In this document: positions 8,982 through 17,602 of the stretch, piece after piece
Layout of the letters: every line of letters begins with the position of its first letter
How positions within the stretch are numbered: the stretch's first letter is position 1
Source: Hydrogenophaga sp. IBVHS1
Lineage (GTDB): Bacteria; Pseudomonadota; Gammaproteobacteria; Burkholderiales; Burkholderiaceae_C
Direction of reading: 5' to 3'
NCBI RefSeq assembly: GCF_002127265.1
Contig: NZ_NFUU01000001.1
Coordinates: 2,116,040 to 2,180,039, forward strand
DNA: 64,000 nt
The notes under the pieces: model-generated
What the model was told of the DNA's origin: nothing
The model's input: only the letters and a program-made list of their open reading frames with translations
Database searches by the model: none
Program-made: the position numbers and the translations under genes

Positions 8982-9164
8982 CTTCACCACATTCGGTTGC
9001 AAGGATGAAAGCCCTTCATGGCGGCAGCCATGACGGTTCTTTCCAGGGAACTCCAATTGTAGGGAGTCGCTCGTTGAAGAGAATGAATTTACCGAAAGCA
9101 GATCGCCTGGGCCCATTGGGTGATCAGCTCCAGCGGGCTGGTGGATTCATCCGTCCGCATTGGT

Positions 9165-9542
9165 TCAGCCCATCGAATGCAACCCCACCTTGTTGCCCTC
9201 GGTGTCGATGAAGTGCGCGAAGAAACCGAAGCCGTTGCCGATCTCGGTCTTGGGCACGGCGATCTTTCCACCGGCGCCTTCCACCCTGGCCAGCATCACC
9301 GCCAGATCATCGCCTCCGTTCAGGTAGACCAGCGTGCCTTGCTGGGAAGGCGCCATGCCATCGCCATGAACGATGGCACCACCCACGCCCTGCTGGTCGG
9401 AAGACAGCATTCCCATGGTGACGGGGCCCATGGACATGGACTCCACCGGTCGGCCCAGCACCGTTGCATAAAAACTCTGGGCGCGTTTGAAATCCAGGGC
9501 GTGGATCTCGAACCAGTTCAGGGCATTCGTGGGGGTCGACAT
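9165..9542 (-). CDS. VOC family protein (glyoxalase/bleomycin-resistance fold)
   Basis: 125 residues, starting at the ATG at 9540-9542, which has a strong AAGGAG about 8 nt upstream. The sequence begins NALNWFEIHALDFKRAQSFY and ends with FFAHFIDTEGNKVGLH, the usual beginning and end of a two-module VOC domain; these contain metal-ligand candidates (the glutamate in WFEIH and the one in IDTEGN). Proteins of this PhnB/YdcZ-like type are often annotated simply as VOC family protein, and substrate cannot be predicted. It stands alone between the GNAT/Rnk fusion and a small membrane protein, all on the same strand but with gaps over 80 nt. Confidence 0.85.
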   Translation of the reverse strand: MSTPTNALNWFEIHALDFKRAQSFYATVLGRPVESMSMGPVTMGMLSSDQQGVGGAIVHGDGMAPSQQGTLVYLNGGDDLAVMLARVEGAGGKIAVPKTEIGNGFGFFAHFIDTEGNKVGLHSMG

Positions 9543-9624
9543 GGGCCATCTCCTTAAGTTCACACAGGGAGGCCAAGTTTAGAAGCGCTGCGCCAGCGCG
9601 CAAAGAACCTCCGTCGGAAGCGGC

Positions 9625-9900
9625 TCAGCGCAGAGCCACGCTCCCCGCGTTTGCAGTCAGCGCAGGGGTGCCCGCCGCAACGCCTCGCGCCCGCATTTCA
9701 TCGGGCAGCAGCAGCTTGCCCGATGTGCGCTGCTGCGTGCGGCGCTGCTCGCCGCGCTCGGTGACGTCGTTGAGCACCGAGATGAACCACATCAACAACA
9801 GCCCTGCCGCCGCCGCCGACAGCCAGATCCACAGGTGGGAAAAGTAGCTCTGCCAAGAGTCGTCTCTGCGGCTGGCCAGGTAGGTGTTCATGCGGTTCAT
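9625..9900 (-). CDS. Small single-pass membrane protein of unknown function
   Basis: 91 residues from the ATG at 9898-9900, which has GAGGAG 6 nt upstream. A single hydrophobic helix (WLSAAAAGLLLMWFISVL, about residues 24-43) follows a short N-terminal part with aromatic residues, and a charged arginine-rich segment follows (ERGEQRRTQQR), so the C terminus is probably cytoplasmic. No family recognised. It lies divergently from the response regulator at 10090 with 189 nt between, a region carrying an inverted repeat that may be the regulator's binding site, so it may belong to that regulon. A much longer open frame runs on upstream, antisense to the sensor kinase, but only this part looks coding. 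Confidence 0.62.
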   Translation of the reverse strand: MNRMNTYLASRRDDSWQSYFSHLWIWLSAAAAGLLLMWFISVLNDVTERGEQRRTQQRTSGKLLLPDEMRARGVAAGTPALTANAGSVALR

Positions 9901-10035
9901 GGGGTGCTCCTCGATGTTCTGCGCTTCAATGCATGATCCCAGCGGCGCCTGTAGCGGCTTGTCGGTGCAGGGCGACGGATGCTGTAGGAGGATGCTGACG
10001 CGCCCGGGTGGGCATATTCCCGTAAAACCTCGACC

Positions 10036-10063
10036 TGCCCCTTCGGGCAGTGCCCAAAAGTGC
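10036..10063. promoter_or_regulatory. Imperfect inverted repeat between divergent genes, candidate operator
   Basis: Seen directly: TGCCCCTTCGGGCA at 10036-10049 followed, after one base, by TGCCCAAAAGTGCA at 10050/51-10063; the second arm is an 11-of-14 inverted copy of the first. The element ends 26 nt before the response-regulator start and is shared with the divergent gene at 9900. The core half-site (TGCCCnAAnGTGC) recurs as a perfect pair at 12914-12964 near the same module, so a common binding protein is plausible. The left arm alone can also form a short TGCCC/GGGCA hairpin. Function is inferred. Confidence 0.42.
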
Positions 10064-10089
10064 AGGTCCGGGTCAGAATCGGTGCGCCC

Positions 10090-10707
10090 ATGAACCTCCT
10101 CCTGATCGATGACCACCCGATGTTTGGCGTCGGGTTCGTTCACGCCCTCACCCACCTGCGCCCGGGCATCGATGCCCGGGCGGTGTTGCACCTGGAGCAG
10201 GGGCTGGAACTGGCGCGAACCTGGAGCGAGCTGGACGTGGTGCTGATCGACTACCGGCTGGCCGGCGACGACGGGCTGGCCGGGCTGCGACGATTCGGCG
10301 CGCACCACCCGCTGGTGGCACGGGTGCTGATCTCGGGCCAGGAAGACCAGCACCTGCAGACGCAGGCACGCACCGCGGGCGCCGCCGGCTTCCTGGGCAA
10401 GTCGCTGCCCATTGCGGACATCCTGGCCGCGCTGGAAAAGATCATTGGCGGCGGCGAGCATTTCCCGTCGCACAGGCCCGCTGGCACGCAGATGCACAAC
10501 GCCGCACCCGCTGCGCCGGGACCTACGGCGCGCCAGCTGGAGGTGCTGTTGCTGATTGCGCGGGGCCAGCAGAACAAGCAGATCGCCCACGAGCTGGGCA
10601 TTGCCGAGCGCACCGTGAAGCTGCATGTGACGGCGCTGCTGGACGCGCTGGGTGCGCGCAACCGCACCCACCTGCTGGTGCTGGCGCGCGAATCGGGCCT
10701 GGTCTGA
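10090..10707 (+). CDS. NarL/LuxR-family response regulator
   Basis: 205 residues, start at 10090 (MNLLLIDDHP); an in-frame upstream codon is less likely because the receiver begins exactly here. The N-terminal receiver has the acidic pair in LIDDHP, the phosphoacceptor aspartate at about D54 (VLIDYRLAGDDG) and the conserved lysine in GKSLP near 102. A linker of about 20 residues leads to a LuxR-type helix-turn-helix at about 145-200 (IARGQQNKQIAHELGIAERTVKLHVTAL). It is a DNA-binding transcription factor controlled by phosphorylation. The kinase gene begins on the base after its stop, so the two form an operon and almost certainly a cognate pair. Confidence 0.93.
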   Translation: MNLLLIDDHPMFGVGFVHALTHLRPGIDARAVLHLEQGLELARTWSELDVVLIDYRLAGDDGLAGLRRFGAHHPLVARVLISGQEDQHLQTQARTAGAAGFLGKSLPIADILAALEKIIGGGEHFPSHRPAGTQMHNAAPAAPGPTARQLEVLLLIARGQQNKQIAHELGIAERTVKLHVTALLDALGARNRTHLLVLARESGLV

Positions 10708-12492
10708 ATGGAAGCGCAGCGCCCTGCCCCCGCCCCGACCGCGCTGGAGATCGACCAGATCGACCGGCTGGTGCGCACCACCCCGGTGGCCTGGACGCTG
10801 AGCACACTGGGCGCGTTGATCTGCTATTTTCAGTTCAACGAGTCGTATCCCGGTTCGGGGCTTGACTGGTGGCTGGCCACCTTCTGTGCCATCGCCACGC
10901 TGCGGCTCATCACAGCCGTGCTCGTGTACCGCACGCCGCGCTCGATGACGCTCATTCGCTGGTGGCTCGCCAGCACGCTGCTGCATGCGGCCCAATGGGG
11001 CGTGCTCAGCGTGGTGCTTCTCACGCCCGGCAGCCCGCAGGCGGAGTCGATCCTGCACATCACGCTGGTGGCCATTGCCATGGGGGGCGCGGTGCGCCTG
11101 CCGGGCTTTCGCCTCACGCTGGTGGCCCACGTGGGCCTGGTGCTGGCCCCGCTGATCCTGCGCGACCTCTGGACCGGCAGCGCGCACCACGCGCTGCTGG
11201 CGTTCCTGGTGTTCCTGATCGGCATTTACGCCCTGGTGAGCGGGCGCAACCAGTCGGTGGCCCTGCGCGAGATTCACGTCCAGCGCCAGCGCAACGAAGA
11301 ACTCATCCTTGCGCTGCAGCGGGAAAACGAACGCAGCGAGACCGCGCGCAACGCCGCCGAAGAGGCAAACGCTTCTCGCACCCGGTTCTTCGCAGCGGCC
11401 AACCATGATTTGCGACAACCTCTGCACGCCATGCGGCTGCTGTCGCAAACGCTGGTGGAAAGCGGCCAGGCGGTGGATGTGCCTGCCGTGTCGGCCCATC
11501 TGGTGGAGTGCGTGGAAGGCATGACGCAAGTGATCGACGATCTGCTGGAGATCACCCGGCTCGACGTGGGCAACGTGACACCGCAATGGTCGACTTTCCT
11601 GCTGGACGAGCTGGTGCGGGAGTGTTCTCGGCCGCACGAGCCGCTGGCGCTGGCCAAAGGCCTGCGGCTGGAAATCGATGTGCCCCAGATCGCCGTGCAC
11701 AGCGACCGCGCCTTGCTCGCCCGTGTGCTGACCAACCTCGCCTCCAATGCCATCCGCTACACGGACCAGGGCTCGGTGCGCATCGCGTGCGCGCTGACGA
11801 GCGACGCAGGCCATGTATGGCTCGACGTGGAGGACACCGGCATCGGCATTGACGAAGAGGATCTCCCGCGGATCTTTGAAGAGTTCTACCAGGTGGGCAA
11901 CCCGGCCCGGGACCGCCACCAGGGCCTCGGGCTGGGCCTGGCCACTGTGAAGCGGCTGAGCGATCTGCTGTCGCTCGATGTGTCGGTGATGCGGTCGGCA
12001 CCCGGCAAGGGCAGCGTGTTCTCGCTGAAGCTCAAGTGTGTGCCGATGAGTGGGGCGGTGGCAGGTACCCCGGATGCCGGACCGTCTGCCGGCGCCCTGC
12101 TGCCCGGCCACCGGGTGCTGGTGATCGAGGACGACGCCGATTCGCGCACCGCACTGGCGGGCCTGCTTCGTTCATGGGGGTGCGAGGTGCAGGCCACGGC
12201 CGATGTGGCGACCAGCCTGGCGCGCCTGCGCGCAGGCTTCAAGCCCGATGCGCTGGTGGTGGACCTGCGCCTGCCCGATGGCGCCAGCGGCATCGATGCG
12301 CTGCGCGATGTGCGCGCGCTGCTGGCTGAAGAGGTGCCCGCGGTGATGGTGACGGGCGATGCCGGCAGCGCCCACATGCGGCTGGCGCAGGAATCGGGCC
12401 TGACGGTGATGGTCAAGCCTGTGCGGCCGGTGCAGCTGCGCGCGTTCCTCGGGCAGGTGTTCGCCAGCAACCACGCGCAGCCAGCGGCCTGA
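10708..12492 (+). CDS. Hybrid sensor histidine kinase with C-terminal receiver
   Basis: 594 residues, beginning immediately after the regulator stop. Residues about 30-185 contain five or six membrane helices with almost no extracytoplasmic loops, so it may sense something in or near the membrane. A short coiled coil (about 190-220) precedes the HisKA domain with phospho-histidine about H233 in ANHDLRQPLHAMR. The HATPase region shows N-box (NLASNAIRYT), G1 (DVEDTGIGI) and G2 (GLGLGLATV) motifs. A receiver follows a linker at about 470 (VLVIEDDADSR) with phosphoacceptor about D519 (VVDLRLPDG) and a lysine in MVKPVRP. The signal is unknown; the target is presumably the adjacent regulator. Confidence 0.93.
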   Translation: MEAQRPAPAPTALEIDQIDRLVRTTPVAWTLSTLGALICYFQFNESYPGSGLDWWLATFCAIATLRLITAVLVYRTPRSMTLIRWWLASTLLHAAQWGVLSVVLLTPGSPQAESILHITLVAIAMGGAVRLPGFRLTLVAHVGLVLAPLILRDLWTGSAHHALLAFLVFLIGIYALVSGRNQSVALREIHVQRQRNEELILALQRENERSETARNAAEEANASRTRFFAAANHDLRQPLHAMRLLSQTLVESGQAVDVPAVSAHLVECVEGMTQVIDDLLEITRLDVGNVTPQWSTFLLDELVRECSRPHEPLALAKGLRLEIDVPQIAVHSDRALLARVLTNLASNAIRYTDQGSVRIACALTSDAGHVWLDVEDTGIGIDEEDLPRIFEEFYQVGNPARDRHQGLGLGLATVKRLSDLLSLDVSVMRSAPGKGSVFSLKLKCVPMSGAVAGTPDAGPSAGALLPGHRVLVIEDDADSRTALAGLLRSWGCEVQATADVATSLARLRAGFKPDALVVDLRLPDGASGIDALRDVRALLAEEVPAVMVTGDAGSAHMRLAQESGLTVMVKPVRPVQLRAFLGQVFASNHAQPAA

Positions 12493-12497
12493 TCCCC

Positions 12498-12806
12498 TCA
12501 GCGCAACAGCGGGTTGCGCGCGGGCGGCGCACCCTTGCGGCTGCAGATCGCTTCCGAAACCGAGCGCCCCAGCACGCTGATGGATCCCCCCACGAAGCAG
12601 TTGAACTCCTGGCCGGTCTTCGTGCGCACGGCGTAGCGCGTGGTGGTGCCGTCGTTGACGCGGTTGCTCACGGTGAAGGCGTCTTTGTCCAGGTTGAGGG
12701 CAAACGCGGTGCGATCGACGATGGCCTCGTCGGTCACGGCAATCGAGGCGCAACCGGCGGTGAGCAGTGCGGCAAGGGCAGGTACCCAGAGTCTGGGTGA
12801 TGGCAT
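12498..12806 (-). CDS. Small lipoprotein of unknown function
   Basis: 102 residues from the ATG at 12804-12806, which has an AGGAG-type site upstream. The first 20 residues form a lipoprotein signal ending in LTAGC, so the mature protein starts at a lipidated cysteine and is membrane-anchored in the envelope. The remaining sequence includes a TRYAVRTKTGQEFNCFVGGSISVLG stretch split by a cysteine, and SEAICSRKG gives a possible disulfide partner. No family recognised. It converges with the hybrid kinase (6 nt apart) and diverges from the gene at 13025 across a 218 nt gap holding a perfect inverted repeat, so it may be co-regulated with that gene. Confidence 0.75.
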   Translation of the reverse strand: MPSPRLWVPALAALLTAGCASIAVTDEAIVDRTAFALNLDKDAFTVSNRVNDGTTTRYAVRTKTGQEFNCFVGGSISVLGRSVSEAICSRKGAPPARNPLLR

Positions 12807-12913
12807 GGAAGCTCCTGTGATGAAGAGGGTTGCTCGCGCACCGAAATGCCGGGGCGCGAGGCGGCAGCAATTGCCGCGAACCCATCCTAGGCAGGACCGC
12901 CGCACTGCGGAAC

Positions 12914-12964
12914 AGCACCTTCGGGCAGGTGATGCGTGTGCGCATCGCAATGCCCGAAGGTGCT
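12914..12964. promoter_or_regulatory. Perfect 14-bp inverted repeat with nested palindrome, candidate operator
   Basis: Seen directly: AGCACCTTCGGGCA at 12914-12927 and its exact reverse complement TGCCCGAAGGTGCT at 12951-12964, separated by 23 nt. Inside the spacer sits a second inverted pair, GATGCG/CGCATC around TGTG (12931-12946), nearly concentric with the outer one. There is no T-run, so it is not an intrinsic terminator. It lies between two divergent envelope-protein genes (starts 12806 and 13025), 60 nt before the latter. The half-site resembles the one at 10036-10063 in front of the response regulator, suggesting regulation by that system. Confidence 0.55.
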
Positions 12965-13024
12965 ATGGAGCCCGCAGGCGTTCGTTCCTAGCATCCGCCC
13001 CACCTACAACCCTGGAGCAGATGA

Positions 13025-14899
13025 ATGAAATTGCATGGAACGATCGGACTGATGTCCGTGCTGGTGTCGGTAGCGGCCGTGCTGTCGGCCTGCGGAGGCA
13101 CAAGCGGCGATGGCACGACGCCCGCCCCCGGCAGCAGCAGGCTCGACGTGATCGTGGTGGGCAGCGGCGCGGTGAGTTCACTGCCCGCAGGTCTGGATTG
13201 CAGCGACGCTTGTGGCGCGCCCTTCGTCACCGGCAGCTCGGTCACGCTCACGGCCACGCCGGCCGCTGGCCAGCAACTGGCGAGCTGGAGCGGCGCGTGC
13301 AGCGGTGCTGCCCTCACCTGCACCGTGGCGATGACCCAGGCGCGCTCCGCCACCGCCACGTTCACGCCCACCACCGCCAGCCGCTTCGGCCTGTCGGTTG
13401 CGCGCACCGGCAGCGGGGGTGTCACGTCGTCGCCTGCAGGCATCAATTGCGGCAGCACCTGCGAGGCGCAGTACGGCGCCGGCACGCTGGTCACGCTGAC
13501 GGCCACGCCAGCCGCTGGTCAGGTGTTCGACGGCTGGAGTGGCGCCTGCCGCAGCCAGGCGCTCACCTGCGACGTGACGATGAGCGCGGCGCGCGCCGTG
13601 GCCGCCGCGTTCCGGGCACAAACCGCCCAGGGAAGCTGGGGTGAACTGGTGCGGCTGGCTGGCGCAGGCGCGGCCACACCAGTGGTGGCCATCGACGATG
13701 CAGGCCGGGCCACCGCCGTGTGGCGCCAGCTGAATGCCGGCACCAGCGAGCACCACGTGTGGAGCAGCCGCTCGGTGGCTGGTGGTGCCTGGTCTGCGCC
13801 GGAGCGGCTGGAATCCAACGCCGGCAACGTGAGCGAACTGCGGTTGTCGGTGGATGCCACCACGGGACGCGGCATGCTGGTGTGGATCCAGACCGGCCCG
13901 ACGGTGGACCTCCACTCGCGCCCCCTGGACCCGGTGACGGGCTGGGGCACCGCTTCGCTGGTGGAGAGCAGCGCGGGCCAGGTGGGCGTGAGCAGCGTGG
14001 GCGTGGATGTGAACGGCAATGCGGTGGCGGTCTGGTCGCAGATCGGCCCGGCGACGCGCTTCAGCATCTACGCCAACCGGTACTCGCCCGGCGGCGGCTG
14101 GAGCTCGCCGCTGCTGATCGAGACCAACGAAGTGGTGGGCAGCGTGGATGGCGATCCGATCGTGGCAGTGACGCCCACCGGCGATGCGCTGGCGGTGTGG
14201 AAGCGCTCGGGTGGCGGCGGTGACCTCTGGGGCAACCGCTTCACGCTCGGTGCCGGCTGGGGAACGGCCAGCCAGATCGTGGCCGATGCCGGCGCGACTC
14301 AGACCATCTCGCGGCACGACCTTGCGCTGGACAGCACGGGCAACGGCATGCTGGTCTGGGGCCAGCTCGACATCGCAGGCGGCGCCGGCAACAACGCGAT
14401 CTGGTTCAAGCGCTTCACCGGCGGCAGCTGGCAGAGCGGCGTGAGCACCGTGGCCACCGCCGTGCCCAACACACAAGGCTTCGTCAGCACACCGGTGCTG
14501 CAAATGAACGCAGGCGGTGCGGCGGTGGTGGCGTGGGGAGATTTCGACAACTCGCTGCGCGTTGCCAGCGCCGCTCCGCAAGCGGTGGCTTTCGGCAGCC
14601 CGGCCACGCTGCGCAATGCGGGCAGCGGGCCGTGGGACAGCCTGCCAGTGATCGGCATGGACGACGCCGGTGGCGCCATGGTCGCCTGGGTGGAGCCGGT
14701 GGGCAGCAACCTGACCGTCTCGCGCCTCACACCGGCCACGGGCTGGTCTGCTGCAGAGGTGGTCGAGCCGTACCCTGATCCTTCATACAACCCGTCGCTG
14801 GCCATGAACGCGAGCGGCAATGCGGTGCTGGGCTGGGGACAGTTTTTCCCGGCCACGGGTACGCAGATCGTGCTGCGCCGCTGGAACTCGGGCCGGTGA
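13025..14899 (+). CDS. Large lipoprotein with two InlB-type beta repeats and propeller-like C terminus
   Basis: 624 residues. The N terminus is a lipoprotein signal with cysteine about 23 (VLSACGG), so the protein is anchored in the envelope, probably the outer membrane. Residues about 38-113 and 121-195 are two copies of an 80-residue beta repeat (GSGAVSSLPAGLDC / GSGGVTSSPAGINC, each with VTLTATPAAGQ, a WSGAC and a closing TCxVxM), like the divergent InlB B-repeat family; paired cysteines probably form disulfides. Residues 200-620 contain at least six irregular units with a recurring hydrophobic-AVW or MLVW core after D-x-x-G-x-A, consistent with a beta-propeller. Its promoter region holds the inverted repeat at 12914. 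Role unknown; adhesion or surface binding is a guess. Confidence 0.8.
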   Translation: MKLHGTIGLMSVLVSVAAVLSACGGTSGDGTTPAPGSSRLDVIVVGSGAVSSLPAGLDCSDACGAPFVTGSSVTLTATPAAGQQLASWSGACSGAALTCTVAMTQARSATATFTPTTASRFGLSVARTGSGGVTSSPAGINCGSTCEAQYGAGTLVTLTATPAAGQVFDGWSGACRSQALTCDVTMSAARAVAAAFRAQTAQGSWGELVRLAGAGAATPVVAIDDAGRATAVWRQLNAGTSEHHVWSSRSVAGGAWSAPERLESNAGNVSELRLSVDATTGRGMLVWIQTGPTVDLHSRPLDPVTGWGTASLVESSAGQVGVSSVGVDVNGNAVAVWSQIGPATRFSIYANRYSPGGGWSSPLLIETNEVVGSVDGDPIVAVTPTGDALAVWKRSGGGGDLWGNRFTLGAGWGTASQIVADAGATQTISRHDLALDSTGNGMLVWGQLDIAGGAGNNAIWFKRFTGGSWQSGVSTVATAVPNTQGFVSTPVLQMNAGGAAVVAWGDFDNSLRVASAAPQAVAFGSPATLRNAGSGPWDSLPVIGMDDAGGAMVAWVEPVGSNLTVSRLTPATGWSAAEVVEPYPDPSYNPSLAMNASGNAVLGWGQFFPATGTQIVLRRWNSGR

Positions 14900-14906
14900 T
14901 CAGCCT

Positions 14907-17438
14907 TCAGGCGGTGGCCGACTCTGCGGGTCGCGATGCGGAGGCGGGGTCCGCCTTCTGCATCGCTTTCAGCGCCTTCTTCACCACGCCTTGCGCGTCG
15001 ATCGGGCGCAGCAGCCGGTTGGCAATGAGGCGTTCGCAGCTGCGTTTGGTCATGGAGTGCGGGCGCCCGCCCCGGCTCACAAACATGAACAGCGTGCCTT
15101 TGCTGCTGGCCCAGATGAGTTGCGCACGCAGCCATTCGCGGCGAGAGAAAAGGTCGACCCAGTCGCCTTCGCGCAGACCCGAAAGAATGGCCGCAGCGTT
15201 GAGGTCGGTGCTTTCTTGTTCGCTCAACCCGATCACTTCGGCCTCGGCATCGAGCCCGCTCTCGGCAGGCTCGGTGCGCACAGGCTCTACCAGTTCGCCG
15301 TAGTCGGTGGGGAGCGTGTCCTCGAAACCTGCGGCCTCCAGTTCGCGCTGGCCCAGCCAAGGTTGCGCCTTGGGCTTGGGCTTGCGCTGCTCCGGCGTGG
15401 CCGGCAGGGTTTCGTCGAGCTCCATGGACATGGAGCTCGGGATTTCCGAGGCAGCGGCATCCAGCGGCACCGGATCGGAGTTGATCGCGTCGTTGCGAAT
15501 TCGGGCGCGGCGCAGACCCAGCACCGGCTGGTGCAGGCGCATCAGCGCGTCGAAAAAAGGTTTGGTTTCTTCGCGTGTCTTGCCCAGCATCTCCAGGCCG
15601 GCATGCAGCTTGGCGAGCATGCCGGGGATGATGGCGAACAGTTCCTTGGGCCGTTTGAGCGTGACCTCTTTCTTCACGCTCCACAGCAGGTTGGACACCG
15701 TCTTGCGGTAGCCACCCGGATCCGCCTGGGACTCGGTGTCGTTGAGCTGGGCCGAGGCGATCACGAGCGCCCACGGGCCGTAGAGAAAGTCGAGAATGAC
15801 GCCGGGCGCGTTGTCCACATCCGGGCGCTGGCTGAGGTCCCAGGCGATCTGGTCGGCCAGAGCCTGGCGTTCTTCGGCATACCGGATGGACTGCAGGCCC
15901 GGGTCCTGCACCAGCAACTCTTGCCGGTCTTCCTCTTCCCATGCTGCCTTCAGCCGGTTGAGCACCTGGGCAAAGGGTTCGGGCTCGCTGCTGCCGTTGG
16001 CGTTGAGGTCGTTGAAGGCCTTCTGCACCGGCAGGAAGAAGGCTTCGAACTCGCTGGAAAATTCGTCGTTGTACTTGAAGCTGCGTTGCGCCACGCCCTC
16101 GAGCAGGCGGCGCCCCGGGTGGTTGTCTTCGTTGAAGAAGCGCGGGTTGCCCAGTGCCAGGCGAAGCAGCGCGGGTTCCAGCGCCACCACGGCTTCGCGC
16201 ACCGGCGCGAGCAGCAAAGGATCGCTGGCCACCTGGGCCACCAGCGTGCGCACCAGGTCCAGGCCCACCGCCTGAGCCACGCGCTGCGCCTTCTGCTTGA
16301 GGTGCATGAGCACGCGCGCGCGCTCATGGGCAGCGGCGAACTCGCCCCATGCCTTGCGGCTGAGCTGGCTCGCGGTGCCCACCTCGCGCGCCGGCCGGTC
16401 CACCACGGGCAGGTCGCGGTAGCGGGTGCTCTGCTCCAGGATCATCGACTCGTCGAGCACCGGGATGGCGGCAAACGCTTCGATGGCGGCGAGCTCTTCG
16501 CTCACCTGATCGTAGTAATCGTGGGTGAGCGGCTGGTCGAAATGGCTGCCGCCGTGGCTCAGGAACTCGTGAAACACCTCGTGGTCGACGCGGGTGTTCA
16601 TGCGCGCCAGCTCAGGCATGGGTGGCAGGCTCTCGGCCATCGCCCAGGAAGGCCGGTTGGGCAGGCTTACTGGCCCATTGAGATCCTGCCAGTGGCTGGC
16701 ACCCGAGCCGCCGGAGTGGGCACCCAGCTCACCCACGCGGCTGGAGAGCACCCCCGATCGCGTGGACAGCCCGCCCGAGCGGGTGGAGTGGCCACCCTCG
16801 GTGGCCAGGCGCACGCGGTAGCCCGCCTCGCGCACGTTGGCGCGCTGCAGGATGAGTGCCACGCGTTCGTAAAGCTTTTGAAGTTCGCGCCCCAGCGGCT
16901 CGCCCATGTGGCGCAGCCACAAGCCTCGCATCTGCGGGTCTGGCTCCACCGTGGCCATGGTCTCGCGCAGGGCTCGCACGAACACCGACGGGCGCATGGG
17001 ATTGCGCTCGGCCTGCACGTTGGGCAAATGCAGCACTGAGCTTATGAGCGCATCGAGCACGGTCAGCTGCTGCTCCACAGCCGGAAGCAGGCTGTGCACC
17101 AGCCGAGCGGACTCCAGCGATTCATTGACGGCTTCTTCTTCCACCAGAGAGAGCAGCGACGACTCGCCGAGCAGCGCGGGGCGAGAGGTCTGCATTTCGG
17201 GCGCTGCCTCGAGCGCTTCATGCAGGTGCTGCGGGAAAGAGGCGCCCCAGTGAATCTTGTTTTGCAGCAACCCCCACCAGGCCAGGGCAAGCCGGTCGCG
17301 CTGCTTGACCTCCTTCGACGTCTTCTCGGCCGCCTGCAGGCTGGAAATGGCCGTGTCAACGCAGCGCGCGATCAGTTCTGAAGCGCTGTTGCGAGCTTCC
17401 TGGAAGCACTGCTGCAGCAATCGGGAGGGCACCGTCAT
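14907..17438 (-). CDS. DUF1631 family protein
   Basis: 843 residues. The overall sequence, a mostly helical acidic protein starting MTVPSRLLQQCFQEA, matches the DUF1631 family found in beta- and gammaproteobacteria, which has no established function to my knowledge. A low-complexity stretch at about 215-245 contains repeated HSTRSGGLSTRSG-like Ser/Gly/Arg units. The C-terminal 130 residues include an LREGDWVDLFSRREWLRAQLIW motif that resembles PilZ-like domains in related proteins, so a link to cyclic-di-GMP is possible but not shown. No signal peptide or membrane segment. It is convergent with the lipoprotein gene (7 nt) and follows the MFS gene by 164 nt on the same strand. Confidence 0.8.
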   Translation of the reverse strand: MTVPSRLLQQCFQEARNSASELIARCVDTAISSLQAAEKTSKEVKQRDRLALAWWGLLQNKIHWGASFPQHLHEALEAAPEMQTSRPALLGESSLLSLVEEEAVNESLESARLVHSLLPAVEQQLTVLDALISSVLHLPNVQAERNPMRPSVFVRALRETMATVEPDPQMRGLWLRHMGEPLGRELQKLYERVALILQRANVREAGYRVRLATEGGHSTRSGGLSTRSGVLSSRVGELGAHSGGSGASHWQDLNGPVSLPNRPSWAMAESLPPMPELARMNTRVDHEVFHEFLSHGGSHFDQPLTHDYYDQVSEELAAIEAFAAIPVLDESMILEQSTRYRDLPVVDRPAREVGTASQLSRKAWGEFAAAHERARVLMHLKQKAQRVAQAVGLDLVRTLVAQVASDPLLLAPVREAVVALEPALLRLALGNPRFFNEDNHPGRRLLEGVAQRSFKYNDEFSSEFEAFFLPVQKAFNDLNANGSSEPEPFAQVLNRLKAAWEEEDRQELLVQDPGLQSIRYAEERQALADQIAWDLSQRPDVDNAPGVILDFLYGPWALVIASAQLNDTESQADPGGYRKTVSNLLWSVKKEVTLKRPKELFAIIPGMLAKLHAGLEMLGKTREETKPFFDALMRLHQPVLGLRRARIRNDAINSDPVPLDAAASEIPSSMSMELDETLPATPEQRKPKPKAQPWLGQRELEAAGFEDTLPTDYGELVEPVRTEPAESGLDAEAEVIGLSEQESTDLNAAAILSGLREGDWVDLFSRREWLRAQLIWASSKGTLFMFVSRGGRPHSMTKRSCERLIANRLLRPIDAQGVVKKALKAMQKADPASASRPAESATA

Positions 17439-17602
17439 GGACTCGCTCTGCGGTGGTCTGCCGCGGGATAAAAAAAGGGTAAGGCATTGTTATACCTGTT
17501 GCATCGGCAACAAGCGTGACCATCTGGAGTGCCCGCAACGCCGGAGGTCGCGTGGCGGCAACCGCCGCTCGGATCGCCGCAGCGATATGCAGAAGAAAGA
17601 CT

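Noticed and set aside
10036..10049. Intrinsic terminator in the TGCCC-CTTC-GGGCA hairpin
   Set aside because: Stem is only five bases and no T-run follows; it fits better as half of an inverted repeat.
9625..12111. 828-codon minus-strand frame crossing the two-component genes
   Set aside because: Only its last 91 codons (from 9900) look coding; the rest is antisense to the regulator and hybrid kinase, both with clear motifs.
14299..15942. 547-codon minus-strand frame overlapping the lipoprotein and the DUF1631 gene
   Set aside because: Runs across the convergent gene boundary in a third frame and has no recognisable domain.
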